Position numbers and translations under genes: made by a program. A stretch of 55,211 nt of DNA from an uncultured Sphingomonas sp. (GTDB lineage: Bacteria > Pseudomonadota > Alphaproteobacteria > Sphingomonadales > Sphingomonadaceae), in contig NZ_CAJYVU010000036.1 of the NCBI RefSeq assembly GCF_913778135.1, forward strand, positions 1 through 55,211. The letters run 5' to 3'. The notes under the pieces were generated by a model, which saw only the letters and a list, made by a program, of their open reading frames with translations, did not search any database and was not told the origin of the DNA. Below are positions 9,797 through 17,582 of the stretch, piece after piece; position 1 is the first letter of the stretch; every line of letters begins with the position of its first letter.

Positions 9797-10780
9797 ATGA
9801 CCCAAGTGCCCGCCAAGCCCGCCTCCCCTGCCCGCAACACTCCGGCGTCACGCAAGCGTGACGGCAAGGCGCTGTCACAACGCGACCTGTTCCAGCTCGA
9901 CAGCCCCCTGTACGGCGAGATCCGCGGCGAGCGGTCGCTGATGGCGTTTCCGTTCTTCGCGCTCAGCAAGAACGCGTGGATGAAGCCGCTCAGCTACGAG
10001 CACGCGACCGTTTCGATCGAGGTGCGGCCGTCCGCCAACGGCGTTGCGACGATCTATGACAAGGAGATTGTGCTCTACATCGCCAGCCTGATGGCGGCAA
10101 AGCTGGAGGCGGGCGAGGACGTCGCGCAGGATTTTATCTTCACCGCGCACGACCTGTTCTCGGTCACCGGCTCGAACCACTCGGCGCGCTCGTACCAGCG
10201 TCTTTCAGAGGCGCTCGAGCGGCTGCAGGGTACGCAGATCAAGACCAATATCGAGGCGGGCGGCGAAGGGGAGGAGGGCTTCTTCTCGTGGCTGTCCGAG
10301 GCGCGGCTGCATTATTCCAAGACCAAGACGGGGGAACGGCGGTTGAAGGCAGTCAAGGTACGACTGTGCGATTGGCTGTTCCGCGCGATCCTGCGCGACC
10401 GACAGGTACTCAACTACGCCGCGACCTATTTCCAGCTCGGGCCAATCGAGCGGCGCATCTACGAGGTCGCGCGCTCGACCTGCGAGGACGGGCGGATGGA
10501 GATCGATCTCGCGACCTTCCGACTCCAGATCGGCTATCAGAACCCGCTGTCGAACTTTCGCGCCGCGATCCGGCAGATCGCGGGATCGGATGCGATCCCC
10601 GATTACGCGATCGAGCTGGTCGAGGACGAAGCCCCTGCCCCGGCGGGCGACGGTGATGCCGAACCGGCGCGCCGAGGGCGCCGCGCGACGCCTGCGCGGG
10701 TTATCATCTACTACCGCCCCGATCCGGTCGCCGAACTCGGCGAATCGGCCGACTTGGCGCCGACCGAATCGGGTGAGTGA
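9797..10780 (+). CDS. repA: Plasmid replication initiator protein A (RPA family)
   Basis: A 327-residue protein resembling the RPA-type initiators of alphaproteobacterial plasmids (SQRDLFQLDSPLYGEIRGER, MAFPFFALSK, LRDRQVLNYAATYFQLGPIE, IGYQNPLSNFRAAIRQI). It should bind the iterons on both sides of the gene and open the origin. The C-terminus after residue 270 is Ala/Pro/Arg-rich and probably flexible, ending in a short conserved-looking strand (RVIIYYRPDP). The start at ATG 9797 fits the inverted iteron just before it. No integrase or transposase is seen nearby. The presence of repA means this DNA is, or derives from, a plasmid or chromid. Confidence 0.88.
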   Translation: MTQVPAKPASPARNTPASRKRDGKALSQRDLFQLDSPLYGEIRGERSLMAFPFFALSKNAWMKPLSYEHATVSIEVRPSANGVATIYDKEIVLYIASLMAAKLEAGEDVAQDFIFTAHDLFSVTGSNHSARSYQRLSEALERLQGTQIKTNIEAGGEGEEGFFSWLSEARLHYSKTKTGERRLKAVKVRLCDWLFRAILRDRQVLNYAATYFQLGPIERRIYEVARSTCEDGRMEIDLATFRLQIGYQNPLSNFRAAIRQIAGSDAIPDYAIELVEDEAPAPAGDGDAEPARRGRRATPARVIIYYRPDPVAELGESADLAPTESGE

Positions 10781-10801
10781 CGCGCGGCAATAACGTGGGT
10801 T

Positions 10802-10949
10802 AATTCTACTCAATAGCACGAAGATCGCGGCTATTTCTTACTCGATAGCACGAACTTTTCCTGTGTTATTCTACTCGAAAGCACGAATAGGGACCGACAG
10901 AAGTAAGAAAATCACGCGAGTTTCTGCATTTCCTACTCGAAAGCACGAA
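10802..10949 (+). repeat. Iteron array downstream of repA, likely origin of replication
   Basis: Four direct copies of the repA iteron start at 10802, 10834, 10867 and 10929 (21 bp each). The last equals the copy at 9691. The first two carry changes in the core (TACTCAATAGCACGAA, TACTCGATAGCACGAA) and the third has a changed 5' end. Spacings are 32, 33 and 62 bp, close to three, three and six helical turns, so all face the same side of the helix. The array starts 21 bp after the repA stop and is followed by AT-rich sequence and a large stem-loop, as expected for an origin. I saw no convincing DnaA box. Confidence 0.8.
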
Positions 10950-10955
10950 CCGTAG

Positions 10956-11034
10956 CCGCTTCCTTTATTGGATTTTTCTTGCGACATCGTGAGGGAGATC
11001 GGCCGCATGGCCGGATGTTGCGTAAAGGAAGCGG
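10956..11034. other. Large bulged stem-loop beside the iterons
   Basis: Three nested stems share a continuous right arm. Outer: CCGCTTCCTTTA (10956-10967) with TAAAGGAAGCGG (11023-11034), 12 bp perfect. Middle: GCGACATC (10981-10988) with GATGTTGC (11014-11021), 8 bp with one G-T. Inner: CGGCC (11000-11004) with GGCCG (11009-11013) around a GCAT loop. The left arm has two bulges (10968-10980, T-rich; 10989-10999). It might be a single-strand initiation site, a copy-number control RNA or a termination element. The fold is seen by eye; the role is unknown. Confidence 0.55.
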
Positions 11035-11054
11035 TCGTGACCACATAAAGGAAA

Positions 11055-11074
11055 GCCCGGCACGAAGGCCGGGC
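11055..11074 (-). terminator. Possible intrinsic terminator (minus strand)
   Basis: A 7-bp stem GCCCGGC/GCCGGGC with a 6-nt loop. Read on the minus strand it is followed by TTTCCTTT, so it could stop a transcript heading toward the iterons. On the plus strand no T-run follows. From 10781 to 11239 I see no convincing gene. Confidence 0.4.
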
Positions 11075-11239
11075 ATCCCAAGGTTTGATGGAACGACGTC
11101 GCCAAACGTCGAACCGGGGTACACGAGAACAATCCCTACCCCGTCCACATACCGCTGAAACCTGTCCGTTTCAAGGATGCGCGTTTCGCGCCACGCCCTT
11201 TTTTTGCCTTGGTCCCGACCCCTGATGAGGGGATGGAAG

Positions 11240-12103
11240 ATGACGGCCTATACGCTCAGCGAGGCGGGCGCATTGGCGCTTGCGCGGATCGGGCGCCGCG
11301 CAGGGGCACTACCCTCGCATGGCGAGACGACGCCGCGCCCGGTGCTGCGCGGCAGCCGCGAGGCGGGCACGTTCGAGCACGCGTTCTTCACTCCGCCAGC
11401 AAAGGGCGAGACCGACCATCTGCTGCGCGTCGCACGGCGCGCACTCGACGCCGGGCGGATGCTGCGCCGCGCGGCTCGTCGCGGCGAGCGGGTGCTCAGC
11501 GCGTCCGAACGACTGGTTGCGCAATTGAGCGCGGGCGCAGTGCGCGTGCTGGAGGAACTGCTCGCGCTCTCGCGGCTCAACCGGGGACGCGTCTACCCCA
11601 GCTACGATCATCTCGCGCGCGTCACCGGGCTCGGCCGCGCGACGGTCGCGCGCGGGCTGCGGCTGCTCGAGGAGATCGGCTTCCTCGTCCGCCAGCGCCG
11701 CTTCGCGCGCCTGCATACCGAAGGCGCGGGGCCGCAGATCGCGCAGACCTCCAACGCTTATCGCCTGACGCTGCCGCGCGGGATCGCCGCGCATCTGCCG
11801 CGGTGGATGCGACCCGCCTCCCTGCCCGACGACGAGGCGCAGCGGCTGGCAACACGCGATGCCGAGCAACAGGTCATGCGGCAGTCGCTCAGCTGCCGCG
11901 AACTAGCGCTTGCGACGCTTGACGGGCCGCTCGGGCGGATGCTTGCAAAACTCGGTGCCGGGATCGACGCGCGCGAGGCCGCTGCACGGTTGCCGAGCGC
12001 GAGTCTCACGCTGATCCGTAATCCCTCACTCAATCATCTATCTTCTAAAGAAATTGGCGATGGAATGCGGACAATCCAACCTCGAGCAATCCAGACGTGG
12101 TAA
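11240..12103 (+). CDS. Helix-turn-helix protein of the replicon (replication/regulatory)
   Basis: A 287-residue protein from the ATG at 11240, preceded by GAGGGGAT at good spacing; an in-frame ATG at 11225 is the alternative. Around residues 115-155 it has a winged-helix region (YPSYDHLARVTGLGRATVAR, then LRLLEEIGFLVRQRRF). This is the DNA-binding form seen in GntR-like and replication-associated helix-turn-helix proteins. The rest is Arg- and Ala-rich. It sits just after the repA origin, a placement I associate with RPA-type replicons, so a role in copy control or replication is likely but unproven. Confidence 0.65.
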   Translation: MTAYTLSEAGALALARIGRRAGALPSHGETTPRPVLRGSREAGTFEHAFFTPPAKGETDHLLRVARRALDAGRMLRRAARRGERVLSASERLVAQLSAGAVRVLEELLALSRLNRGRVYPSYDHLARVTGLGRATVARGLRLLEEIGFLVRQRRFARLHTEGAGPQIAQTSNAYRLTLPRGIAAHLPRWMRPASLPDDEAQRLATRDAEQQVMRQSLSCRELALATLDGPLGRMLAKLGAGIDAREAAARLPSASLTLIRNPSLNHLSSKEIGDGMRTIQPRAIQTW

Positions 12104-12309
12104 GAAACGTCGTCATCTCGATCCGCAAACGCCAACTCGTCAGGTAGATGTAGATTGGTGTGTTCGTGGGTAAGAGCTTCACAGGCGGTGCGTTCACTGC
12201 TGATGGTGCACATTATTGCGATGAAACCGACCAAACTGGCGACGAGAAGGCTCGACGTTTCGCTGCAATGCAGCTAAAGAAGCAGGCTCGTACACACGGG
12301 AGTTCAATC

Positions 12310-12552
12310 ATGTTCGCCAAGTATTTCGCGGCTGCGGCCGCTTCCGCGCTCGTCGTCGCTCCGGTTGCGGCAGCGCCTGCCAACCCCGCTTCGTCGCTGT
12401 CGGTCAGCAAGTCGGTTCGCGCTTCGACCGCGTCGTCGAAGAAGAACGAGCTGGCTGGGGGCGGTGTGATCATCGCGATCGTCGCTGCTGCGGCCGTCAT
12501 CGCCGGCATCGTCATCATCGCTGACGATGACAACAACTCGGACAGCAACTGA
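12310..12552 (+). CDS. Small exported protein with a hydrophobic segment and acidic tail
   Basis: An 80-residue product from the ATG at 12310. It has a signal peptide (MFAKYFAAAAASALVVAPVA), a short Ser/Lys-rich linker, then a strongly hydrophobic stretch GGGVIIAIVAAAAVIAGIVI that can cross a membrane. It ends in a charged tail, ADDDNNSDSN. The Gly-rich start of the membrane segment recalls envelope small proteins of sphingomonads, but I do not recognise a characterised family. It is followed 8 bp later by a strong terminator hairpin, so it is probably a highly expressed single-gene unit. The next gene is an opposing glycosyltransferase; function is unknown. Confidence 0.7.
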   Translation: MFAKYFAAAAASALVVAPVAAAPANPASSLSVSKSVRASTASSKKNELAGGGVIIAIVAAAAVIAGIVIIADDDNNSDSN

Positions 12553-12560
12553 GCTGATCC

Positions 12561-12588
12561 CCTGCCCCGCCGTTCGTGGTGGGGCAGG
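12561..12588 (+). terminator. Terminator after the small exported protein gene
   Basis: The stem CCTGCCCCGCC with GGTGGGGCAGG (11 bp with one G-T pair) encloses the loop GTTCGT. It starts 8 bp after the TGA at 12550-12552 and is followed by ATTTCC. It may also serve the opposing gene that ends at 12603. Confidence 0.65.
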
Positions 12589-12602
12589 ATTTCCGCGCCG
12601 GC

Positions 12603-13790
12603 TCAACCTGGCGCGCGTAACACAACCTTCGCACGACGCCGCGGCCGGCGTGGTCGCCAGACGAAATGCGTCGCGACGCCGAAGTTGAACACCGAACTCA
12701 TCAGCGCCCCCGCAATCCCAGCGAGCGGCCAGCTTCCCATCTCACGCAGCGTCAGATTGGCCACCGAGATGTTGGCGAGCGCACCCAGGCTGCACACTGT
12801 GCTGAACACCAGATAGCCGACGACGAACCGCCACCCGCGCAACCGCGCCGAGCGGTAGGTGATCGCGTTGTTGAGCACATAATTGAACGCCATCGCGCAT
12901 AGCGTCGCGATCCCCTGCGCACGCAGGAACGTAACCCCCTGCCCTACGGCCAGGTCGAGCACGACGAGGTGACATGCCAGCCCCAGCCCGCCGATGGCGC
13001 AGAACAGCACGAAGCGCGGCGGGATCAATCCGCGAGTCAGCTTGTCGATCAGGAGGAAGGCGTATTCGAGCAGCACGACGACGTCGAGCTTGCTGGTGCC
13101 GGCATGGCGCTCGCGAAAGACATAGCCGACCTCGGCAACATTCAACGGCGTGGGCGACGCAGTCAGGATGTCGAGCAGGATCTTATAGCCCTGCTGCGAC
13201 AGGTCGTAGATCGTCGCCTCGACCACCGAGCGGCGCACCGCGAAGAACCCGCTCATCGGGTCGCTGACGCGGACGCCGGCAAGGCGATGCGCGATCCAGG
13301 TGGCAACGCGGCTCATCCGCTGGCGACGCTGATCCCACTCCCCTACCCCGCCGCCCTCAACGTGCCGGCTGCCGATAACAAGATCGACGTCGGTCGTCCG
13401 GAGCAGCTCGAGCATGACCGGCAGCCGTGTCTCGTCGTGCTGCAGGTCGGCGTCGATCACCGCGACCAGCTCGCTTTGTGCCGCGAGCACGCCTTCGACC
13501 ACCGCCGAGGCGAGCCCGCGGCGTCCAACACGCCGGATGCAGCGGATCGGTGCCCCTTCCCCTGCCAGCGTGGCGATCTCGCCCGCGGTGCCGTCAGGGC
13601 TGTCATCGTCGACGACGATCAGCTCCCACGCGACCTCCCCCATCGCGCGCGTGATCGCAACGGTCAGCGGGCGGATGTTCCCGCGCTCGTTGTATGCGGG
13701 CGCGACTATCGACAGCGCGGGAACGTCGCGTCGATGTGTGAAGGAACGTGCCGGTACCACGCTCCGGCTGCTGAGTTCCTCAGCTTTCAT
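12603..13790 (-). CDS. GT2 polyprenol-phosphate sugar synthase fused to a GtrA-like domain
   Basis: About 395 residues. Residues 25-245 are a dolichol-phosphate-mannose-synthase-like GT2 domain: SIVAPAYNERGNI, VVDDDSPDGTAGEIA, DADLQHDE, GSRHVEGGG and SDPMSGFFAVRR. The last 125 residues form a four-helix membrane GtrA-type domain (FVLFCAIGGLGLACHLVVL, FNYVLNNAITYRS). Such fusions make a polyprenyl-phosphate hexose and move it across the inner membrane, usually for decorating a polymer or glycoprotein. The start is uncertain: 13790, 13802 and 13841 are all in frame. The palindrome TGTCGACA lies 39 bp upstream of 13790. Confidence 0.85.
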   Translation of the reverse strand: MKAEELSSRSVVPARSFTHRRDVPALSIVAPAYNERGNIRPLTVAITRAMGEVAWELIVVDDDSPDGTAGEIATLAGEGAPIRCIRRVGRRGLASAVVEGVLAAQSELVAVIDADLQHDETRLPVMLELLRTTDVDLVIGSRHVEGGGVGEWDQRRQRMSRVATWIAHRLAGVRVSDPMSGFFAVRRSVVEATIYDLSQQGYKILLDILTASPTPLNVAEVGYVFRERHAGTSKLDVVVLLEYAFLLIDKLTRGLIPPRFVLFCAIGGLGLACHLVVLDLAVGQGVTFLRAQGIATLCAMAFNYVLNNAITYRSARLRGWRFVVGYLVFSTVCSLGALANISVANLTLREMGSWPLAGIAGALMSSVFNFGVATHFVWRPRRPRRRAKVVLRAPG

Positions 13791-13828
13791 TACACCAAAC
13801 ATCAACGGTTCGAACCGACACGAACACA

Positions 13829-13836
13829 TGTCGACA
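13829..13836. repeat. Palindrome TGTCGACA, copy 4
   Basis: Lies 39 bp upstream of the chosen GT2/GtrA gene start. Confidence 0.55.
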
Positions 13837-13956
13837 ATCATGCATGCCGACTTTGTGACAGGTCGTAGGTTGCTGCGTCATGTTGCCGGCCGGCTTTGCT
13901 GCGCTCGATTTCGGCCAGGTGCCGGCGACGTGATGAACGGTCACTGCCCGCCGACG

Positions 13957-14277
13957 TCAGGATCGATCGGCTGCTGCGGTGCGGCTCTTGTCGTCCGTGG
14001 TTGTAGCCTGGAACGCCGCTGTTGGATTGGCGGAAGCCTCCGGGCGGTAACGCTCGATACGAAGGCTCAAACGATTGTCAAGCCGGCTGGATATACGATT
14101 GTTGATCCGCGCCGGGTTGATGCTCGCGGGCAGTCCCTTGGCGTTGAGGCGTGCACCATAAGCGGTTGCGGTATCACGCACCGACCGCGTCTGCGCGAGC
14201 ACCGCTACGGGGCCGAGCAGCGCTACACCGGAGAGGGCCAGCGCGACGAAGTGGAATGGACTTAGATCGAAACGCAT
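13957..14277 (-). CDS. Small exported protein, unknown
   Basis: About 106 residues from the ATG at 14277, beginning with a signal peptide (FDLSPFHFVALALSGVALLG...AVLAQ). The mature part (about 75 residues) is rich in Arg, Asn and Ala with a pattern PARINNRISSRLDNRLSLRI. I recognise no family. The palindrome TGTCGACA lies about 90 bp upstream (14367-14374). Codon use looks like real coding DNA, but the support is mainly the signal peptide. Confidence 0.5.
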   Translation of the reverse strand: MRFDLSPFHFVALALSGVALLGPVAVLAQTRSVRDTATAYGARLNAKGLPASINPARINNRISSRLDNRLSLRIERYRPEASANPTAAFQATTTDDKSRTAAADRS

Positions 14278-14366
14278 GCCTGCGTGATAGTCGCTTTTGG
14301 TGCGGGCGTCACCACAGCGGACCTGGCACCTTGTTGGCACCACTTCCACAACACGACAGGTCGAGG

Positions 14367-14374
14367 TGTCGACA
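14367..14374. repeat. Palindrome TGTCGACA, copy 5
   Basis: Lies in the 99-bp gap between the two exported-protein genes, 90 bp upstream of the one starting at 14277. Confidence 0.55.
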
Positions 14375-14376
14375 AG

Positions 14377-15327
14377 TTAACTTACACCAATAAGAAACCA
14401 CCCTGCCCCCCACCTCGAACGCAATGCCGGCGGGCTGGTGTCGGGAAGCAGACCGTTGGGAAAGTCGCTCGCGTCGCGACCGACCACCGCCGCGATACAG
14501 CGTTGCGCGGCGATCGTCGCACGCTCGGCTGGCATCGCACCAGCGGTAAGACCCAGCCGCACCTCCCCGAGATCAAGCAATTTAGCCAGCCCGGCGTTGC
14601 GAAAGGCAGCTTCGATGTCAGACCGCGCCGTTGTCGGGGCGGGGCTGGTGAACACCACCGGCACCTCCAGTGTCTGAAACGCGTCGAGCCATTGCTGTGC
14701 CTCGCGATCGAACCGCCAGCGTCCGCCGTCCTGCGTCATCGCGGTTTCAAGCCGGACTAGCACCGCGCGAGGGCCGGTGCATGGGACCCATGCAGGTGCC
14801 TCACTAGTGCTGCCGCGTGCCAGCAGCGCGCTGTCATCGAGCGAGCCGGGCAGGCCGGCGACGTAGCGGCCGACATCGGTCCAGCGCGCTCGCTGCGTCA
14901 TCGCGAGATTGGCAACGGGCGCGGTTGGCGTTGCGTAGGGGGAGGGGAGTGCACCCGTATAAGCAACACCGGGACGCATCGCGCTCAGGTCGGCTGGAAG
15001 TGGGGCAGCGGGAGGTTGGGTTTGGGTACTCAAGGCCTGAGCGGCAGAAGAGCGGGCGCTATCTGGCGGGGGCAGGGCGGTCGCGGTAGTGATCCGCACC
15101 GTGCCTGATCGGGGAAGAGCGGCCGTCGAACTTGCAAGTACCCGCCCTTGCAGCTCGCCACTTGCCTGCTTCCGGGCACGCGTCGTCGCGGCGTAATCGC
15201 CGGCCTTCTTCGCCGCGACGCCACCCGCAATGGCGGGGATTGCGGCAACGGCAACGCAAGCTGAAAGGCCAGTCGTTACCAGTCCCAGCAGCGCAACTCG
15301 TCCGGTCCATCCGCTCAGCGTCATCAC
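14377..15327 (-). CDS. Putative lipoprotein, possibly a degenerate HAD fold
   Basis: 316 residues with an N-terminal lipobox-like signal (ALLGLVTTGLSAC), then a low-complexity Pro/Thr/Ala linker to about residue 150. A globular C-terminal part follows. It contains RAVLVRLETAM and, about 50 residues on, VPVVFTSPAPTTARSDIEAA. These recall HAD motif I (hhhDxD) and motif II (hhhT/S), but the catalytic aspartates are missing, so any HAD activity is doubtful. No exact family is recognised. It is divergent from parA, and the 103-bp gap holds the likely partition control region. Confidence 0.5.
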   Translation of the reverse strand: MMTLSGWTGRVALLGLVTTGLSACVAVAAIPAIAGGVAAKKAGDYAATTRARKQASGELQGRVLASSTAALPRSGTVRITTATALPPPDSARSSAAQALSTQTQPPAAPLPADLSAMRPGVAYTGALPSPYATPTAPVANLAMTQRARWTDVGRYVAGLPGSLDDSALLARGSTSEAPAWVPCTGPRAVLVRLETAMTQDGGRWRFDREAQQWLDAFQTLEVPVVFTSPAPTTARSDIEAAFRNAGLAKLLDLGEVRLGLTAGAMPAERATIAAQRCIAAVVGRDASDFPNGLLPDTSPPALRSRWGAGWFLIGVS

Positions 15328-15430
15328 TACCTCTCCTCGCGGGCGCTTGTGCGCTGTGCATCAGCGCATCGCAATGCGCAGGACACAAACATGTTGCCAT
15401 GTCTACACCACGACAGGTAGGAACGCACCC
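15328..15430. promoter_or_regulatory. parA upstream region, candidate centromere/operator
   Basis: The 103 bp between the lipoprotein gene and parA carries repeated GCGCA/TGCGC elements (around 15348-15382), two ACATG/CATGT elements (15389-15402) and TGTCTACA (15400-15407), one base from the palindrome TGTCGACA. In type Ib systems (small ParA with a small RHH partner) the centromere commonly lies upstream of parA and also serves as operator. The placement is suggestive; no site is proven. Confidence 0.4.
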
Positions 15431-16084
15431 ATGCCGACAATTGCGATTATCAGCCAGAAGGGCGGGGCGGGCAAGACGACGCTCGCGCTCCACCTCGCCG
15501 CCGTGGCGCAGGAAGCGGGCGCGGTGTCGCTCGTCATCGACACCGACCCGCAGGCGACCGCCAGCCAATGGGCCGCCTGGCGCGGCGACCGCGCGCCCGA
15601 GGTGATCGACAGCCCACCGCCCAGGCTCGCTGCCAAAGTCGAGGCCGCGCGCGGACAGGGGGCCGAGGTGATCGTGATCGACACGCCCCCGCATGCCGAC
15701 AGCGCCGCGCGCGCGGCAGTCGAGCTCGCCGACCTCGTGCTGATCCCGTGCCGCCCCTCCGCCTTCGACCTGTCAGCGATCCAGACCACGGCCAAGCTGG
15801 TGCAGCTGCTGCGCAAGCCCGCGTTCGTCGTCTTCACCGCCGGCAGCCCCAACGCGCCGCGCGTCTACGAGGAGGCCGGCGAGCTGGTCGAAGGCTACGG
15901 CACGCCGCCTTGCCCGGTGATCTTGCCCGACCGCGCTGCCTATCGCCATGCCTCAGCGCAAGGCGCGACCGTCACCGAGATCGAACCCGCCGGCAAGGCA
16001 GCGAGCGAGGTTCGTGAATTCTACAAGTGGACGTGTCGACAGTTAGGCATGTCAGCCCCACGCTTCAGAAAGGTCCGCGCATGA
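15431..16084 (+). CDS. parA: ParA-type partition ATPase (type Ib)
   Basis: 217 residues: a small Walker-type ATPase with the deviant Walker A motif SQKGGAGKTTLALHLAA, the DTDPQATASQW segment and Walker B VIVIDTPPHAD. It lacks an N-terminal DNA-binding domain, which together with its size indicates type Ib, where a small RHH protein is the centromere binder. The start at ATG 15431 matches the family N-terminus; the frame is open further upstream but shows no family homology there. The next gene overlaps the stop by ATGA. Confidence 0.87.
   Translation: MPTIAIISQKGGAGKTTLALHLAAVAQEAGAVSLVIDTDPQATASQWAAWRGDRAPEVIDSPPPRLAAKVEAARGQGAEVIVIDTPPHADSAARAAVELADLVLIPCRPSAFDLSAIQTTAKLVQLLRKPAFVVFTAGSPNAPRVYEEAGELVEGYGTPPCPVILPDRAAYRHASAQGATVTEIEPAGKAASEVREFYKWTCRQLGMSAPRFRKVRA
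16034..16041. repeat. Palindrome TGTCGACA, copy 6
   Basis: Within the 3' end of parA, 40 bp upstream of the RHH-like partner gene start. Confidence 0.55.
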
Positions 16085-16377
16085 GCCGCAAGCCTAGCTT
16101 TGCCAACTTGAAGACCGCCGCACAGCCGGCACCCGCCGCCACGCTCGCTCCACGTACTGCCGAGCCGATTACCGGGGCAGGGGAAAGCATCGAACGCGCC
16201 TCCACGCGCCCGATCAGCCGCGAAGGCCGCAAGCAGATCGCAGGGTTCTTCACGCCCGAAATGTCGTTCGCGATGCACATGCTCGCCAGACGTCAGGGTC
16301 GTAGCCTCCAGGCACTGATGGCGGAAGCGTTCAATGACGTGCTTAGGAAGCACGGCGAGAGCCCGATCGGAGATTGA
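16081..16377 (+). CDS. Small partner of ParA, possible RHH centromere-binding protein
   Basis: 98 residues, ATG overlapping the parA stop. The N-terminal 55 residues are flexible and basic (SRKPSFANLKTAAQPAPAAT...), like the mobile tail of ParG-type proteins. The C-terminal part reads as a ribbon-helix-helix: QIAGFFTPEMSFAMHMLARR then QGRSLQALMAEAFNDVLRKH. The gene order parA then a small RHH gene fits a type Ib partition cassette. It should bind a repeated DNA site; candidates are the upstream region and the TGTCGACA copies. RHH antitoxins look similar, but no toxin gene is adjacent. Confidence 0.7.
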   Translation: MSRKPSFANLKTAAQPAPAATLAPRTAEPITGAGESIERASTRPISREGRKQIAGFFTPEMSFAMHMLARRQGRSLQALMAEAFNDVLRKHGESPIGD

Positions 16378-16418
16378 TGAGGCGGTTCCGCCCTTGTTAA
16401 CGTTTAGCCGATCACCAA

Positions 16419-17582
16419 CTAACTCAGGCGGGCCATATCTTCAGGATGGTGTAACATCGGATTACGCCGTTCAGCGACGGCCTTCTGAACGAATCCGGAG
16501 AACTCCTCGCGGAATTTATCAATCGAGAAGCGCTCGGCGTTCTGCCGGCACGCTTCCCACGTGATCGCGTCGGCGCGACGATCGAGCTGCTCGACCGCCT
16601 CGACGATCGAGGGAACCGTCTGCTCGAAGAAGAACACCCCGGTCTGTCCGTCGCAATCTTCGCCGCAGATCGTCTCCAGCGCGCCTCCCTTACCATAGGC
16701 GATGACCGGAGTCCCACACGCCTGTGCCTCCAGCGGCGCGATGCCAAAATCTTCCTCGGCTGCGAACAGGAATGCCTTGGCGCGTTGAAGATGGTCGACC
16801 ACAACATCGTCGGGCTGTTTGCCCATGATGGTGACGTTGGAACCTGCCGCTGCGCGTACCGCCTCCATCTCGGGTCCGTCACCAATAACGACGAGCCGGC
16901 GGTCGGGCATGGCGGCAAATGCTTCAACGATCAGCGGGATGCGCTTGTATGGCACCATGCGGGAGATGGTGATGTAGAAATTTTCGTGCGTCGAAACTGG
17001 CATGAAGCGATCCAGGTCGACGGGCGGATAGATGACCGCTGCCGCCCGTCCATAGGCCTTGCGGATACGACGGCTGATGAAGTGCGATATGGCGATGAAG
17101 TAATCGACGTTATGCGCGGTGCGATTGTCCCAGATACGCATGTAGTGAAGAAAAAACCGCGCGATCATGCTCTTCAGGCCGCGGGTGAGCCCGCTTTCGG
17201 CTAGATATTGATGCTGCAGGTCCCACGCATATCTGATCGGGCTGTACGTGTACGAAATGTGGATCTGATCGGGGCCGGTGATGACCCCCTTCGCGACCGA
17301 CGCGGACGAGCTGATGACGAGGTCGTACGCAGTAACGTCGAGTTGTTCGATCGCCAACGGCATCAGCGGCAGGAACGTGCGATAATGTTTGCGCGCGCCG
17401 GGCAGCTTCTGAACGAAGCTGGTGGTGACCCGGTGACCATCCAGGAAGGCGCGCTCATGTTCGGGCAGGAAATCGACGATGCAGAACAGATCCGCCTGCG
17501 GGTAAAGGTCGAGAAATTCGCGCAAGCAGGTTTCCGCCCCACCCTTGAGGGTGAGCCAGTCGTGGACGATCGCGACTTTCAT
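16419..17582 (-). CDS. GT4 glycosyltransferase
   Basis: 387 residues starting MKVAIVHDWLTLKGGAETCL, a typical GT4 opening with the Gly-rich acceptor loop. The C-terminal donor-binding half has the E-x7-E motif (EEDFGIAPLEAQACGTPVIA). A GT4 retaining transferase of the EPS locus is likely; donor and acceptor cannot be assigned. Its ATG overlaps the stop of the polymerase-like gene (ATGA), which makes the two co-translated. Confidence 0.87.
   Translation of the reverse strand: MKVAIVHDWLTLKGGAETCLREFLDLYPQADLFCIVDFLPEHERAFLDGHRVTTSFVQKLPGARKHYRTFLPLMPLAIEQLDVTAYDLVISSSASVAKGVITGPDQIHISYTYSPIRYAWDLQHQYLAESGLTRGLKSMIARFFLHYMRIWDNRTAHNVDYFIAISHFISRRIRKAYGRAAAVIYPPVDLDRFMPVSTHENFYITISRMVPYKRIPLIVEAFAAMPDRRLVVIGDGPEMEAVRAAAGSNVTIMGKQPDDVVVDHLQRAKAFLFAAEEDFGIAPLEAQACGTPVIAYGKGGALETICGEDCDGQTGVFFFEQTVPSIVEAVEQLDRRADAITWEACRQNAERFSIDKFREEFSGFVQKAVAERRNPMLHHPEDMARLS

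Noticed and set aside
10933..11148. 71-residue minus-strand frame across the origin stem-loop
   Set aside because: No signal, no ribosome site, and it runs through an iteron and two hairpins that better explain the sequence.
10781..11239. DnaA boxes in the origin region
   Set aside because: No convincing match to TTATCCACA was found by eye on either strand.
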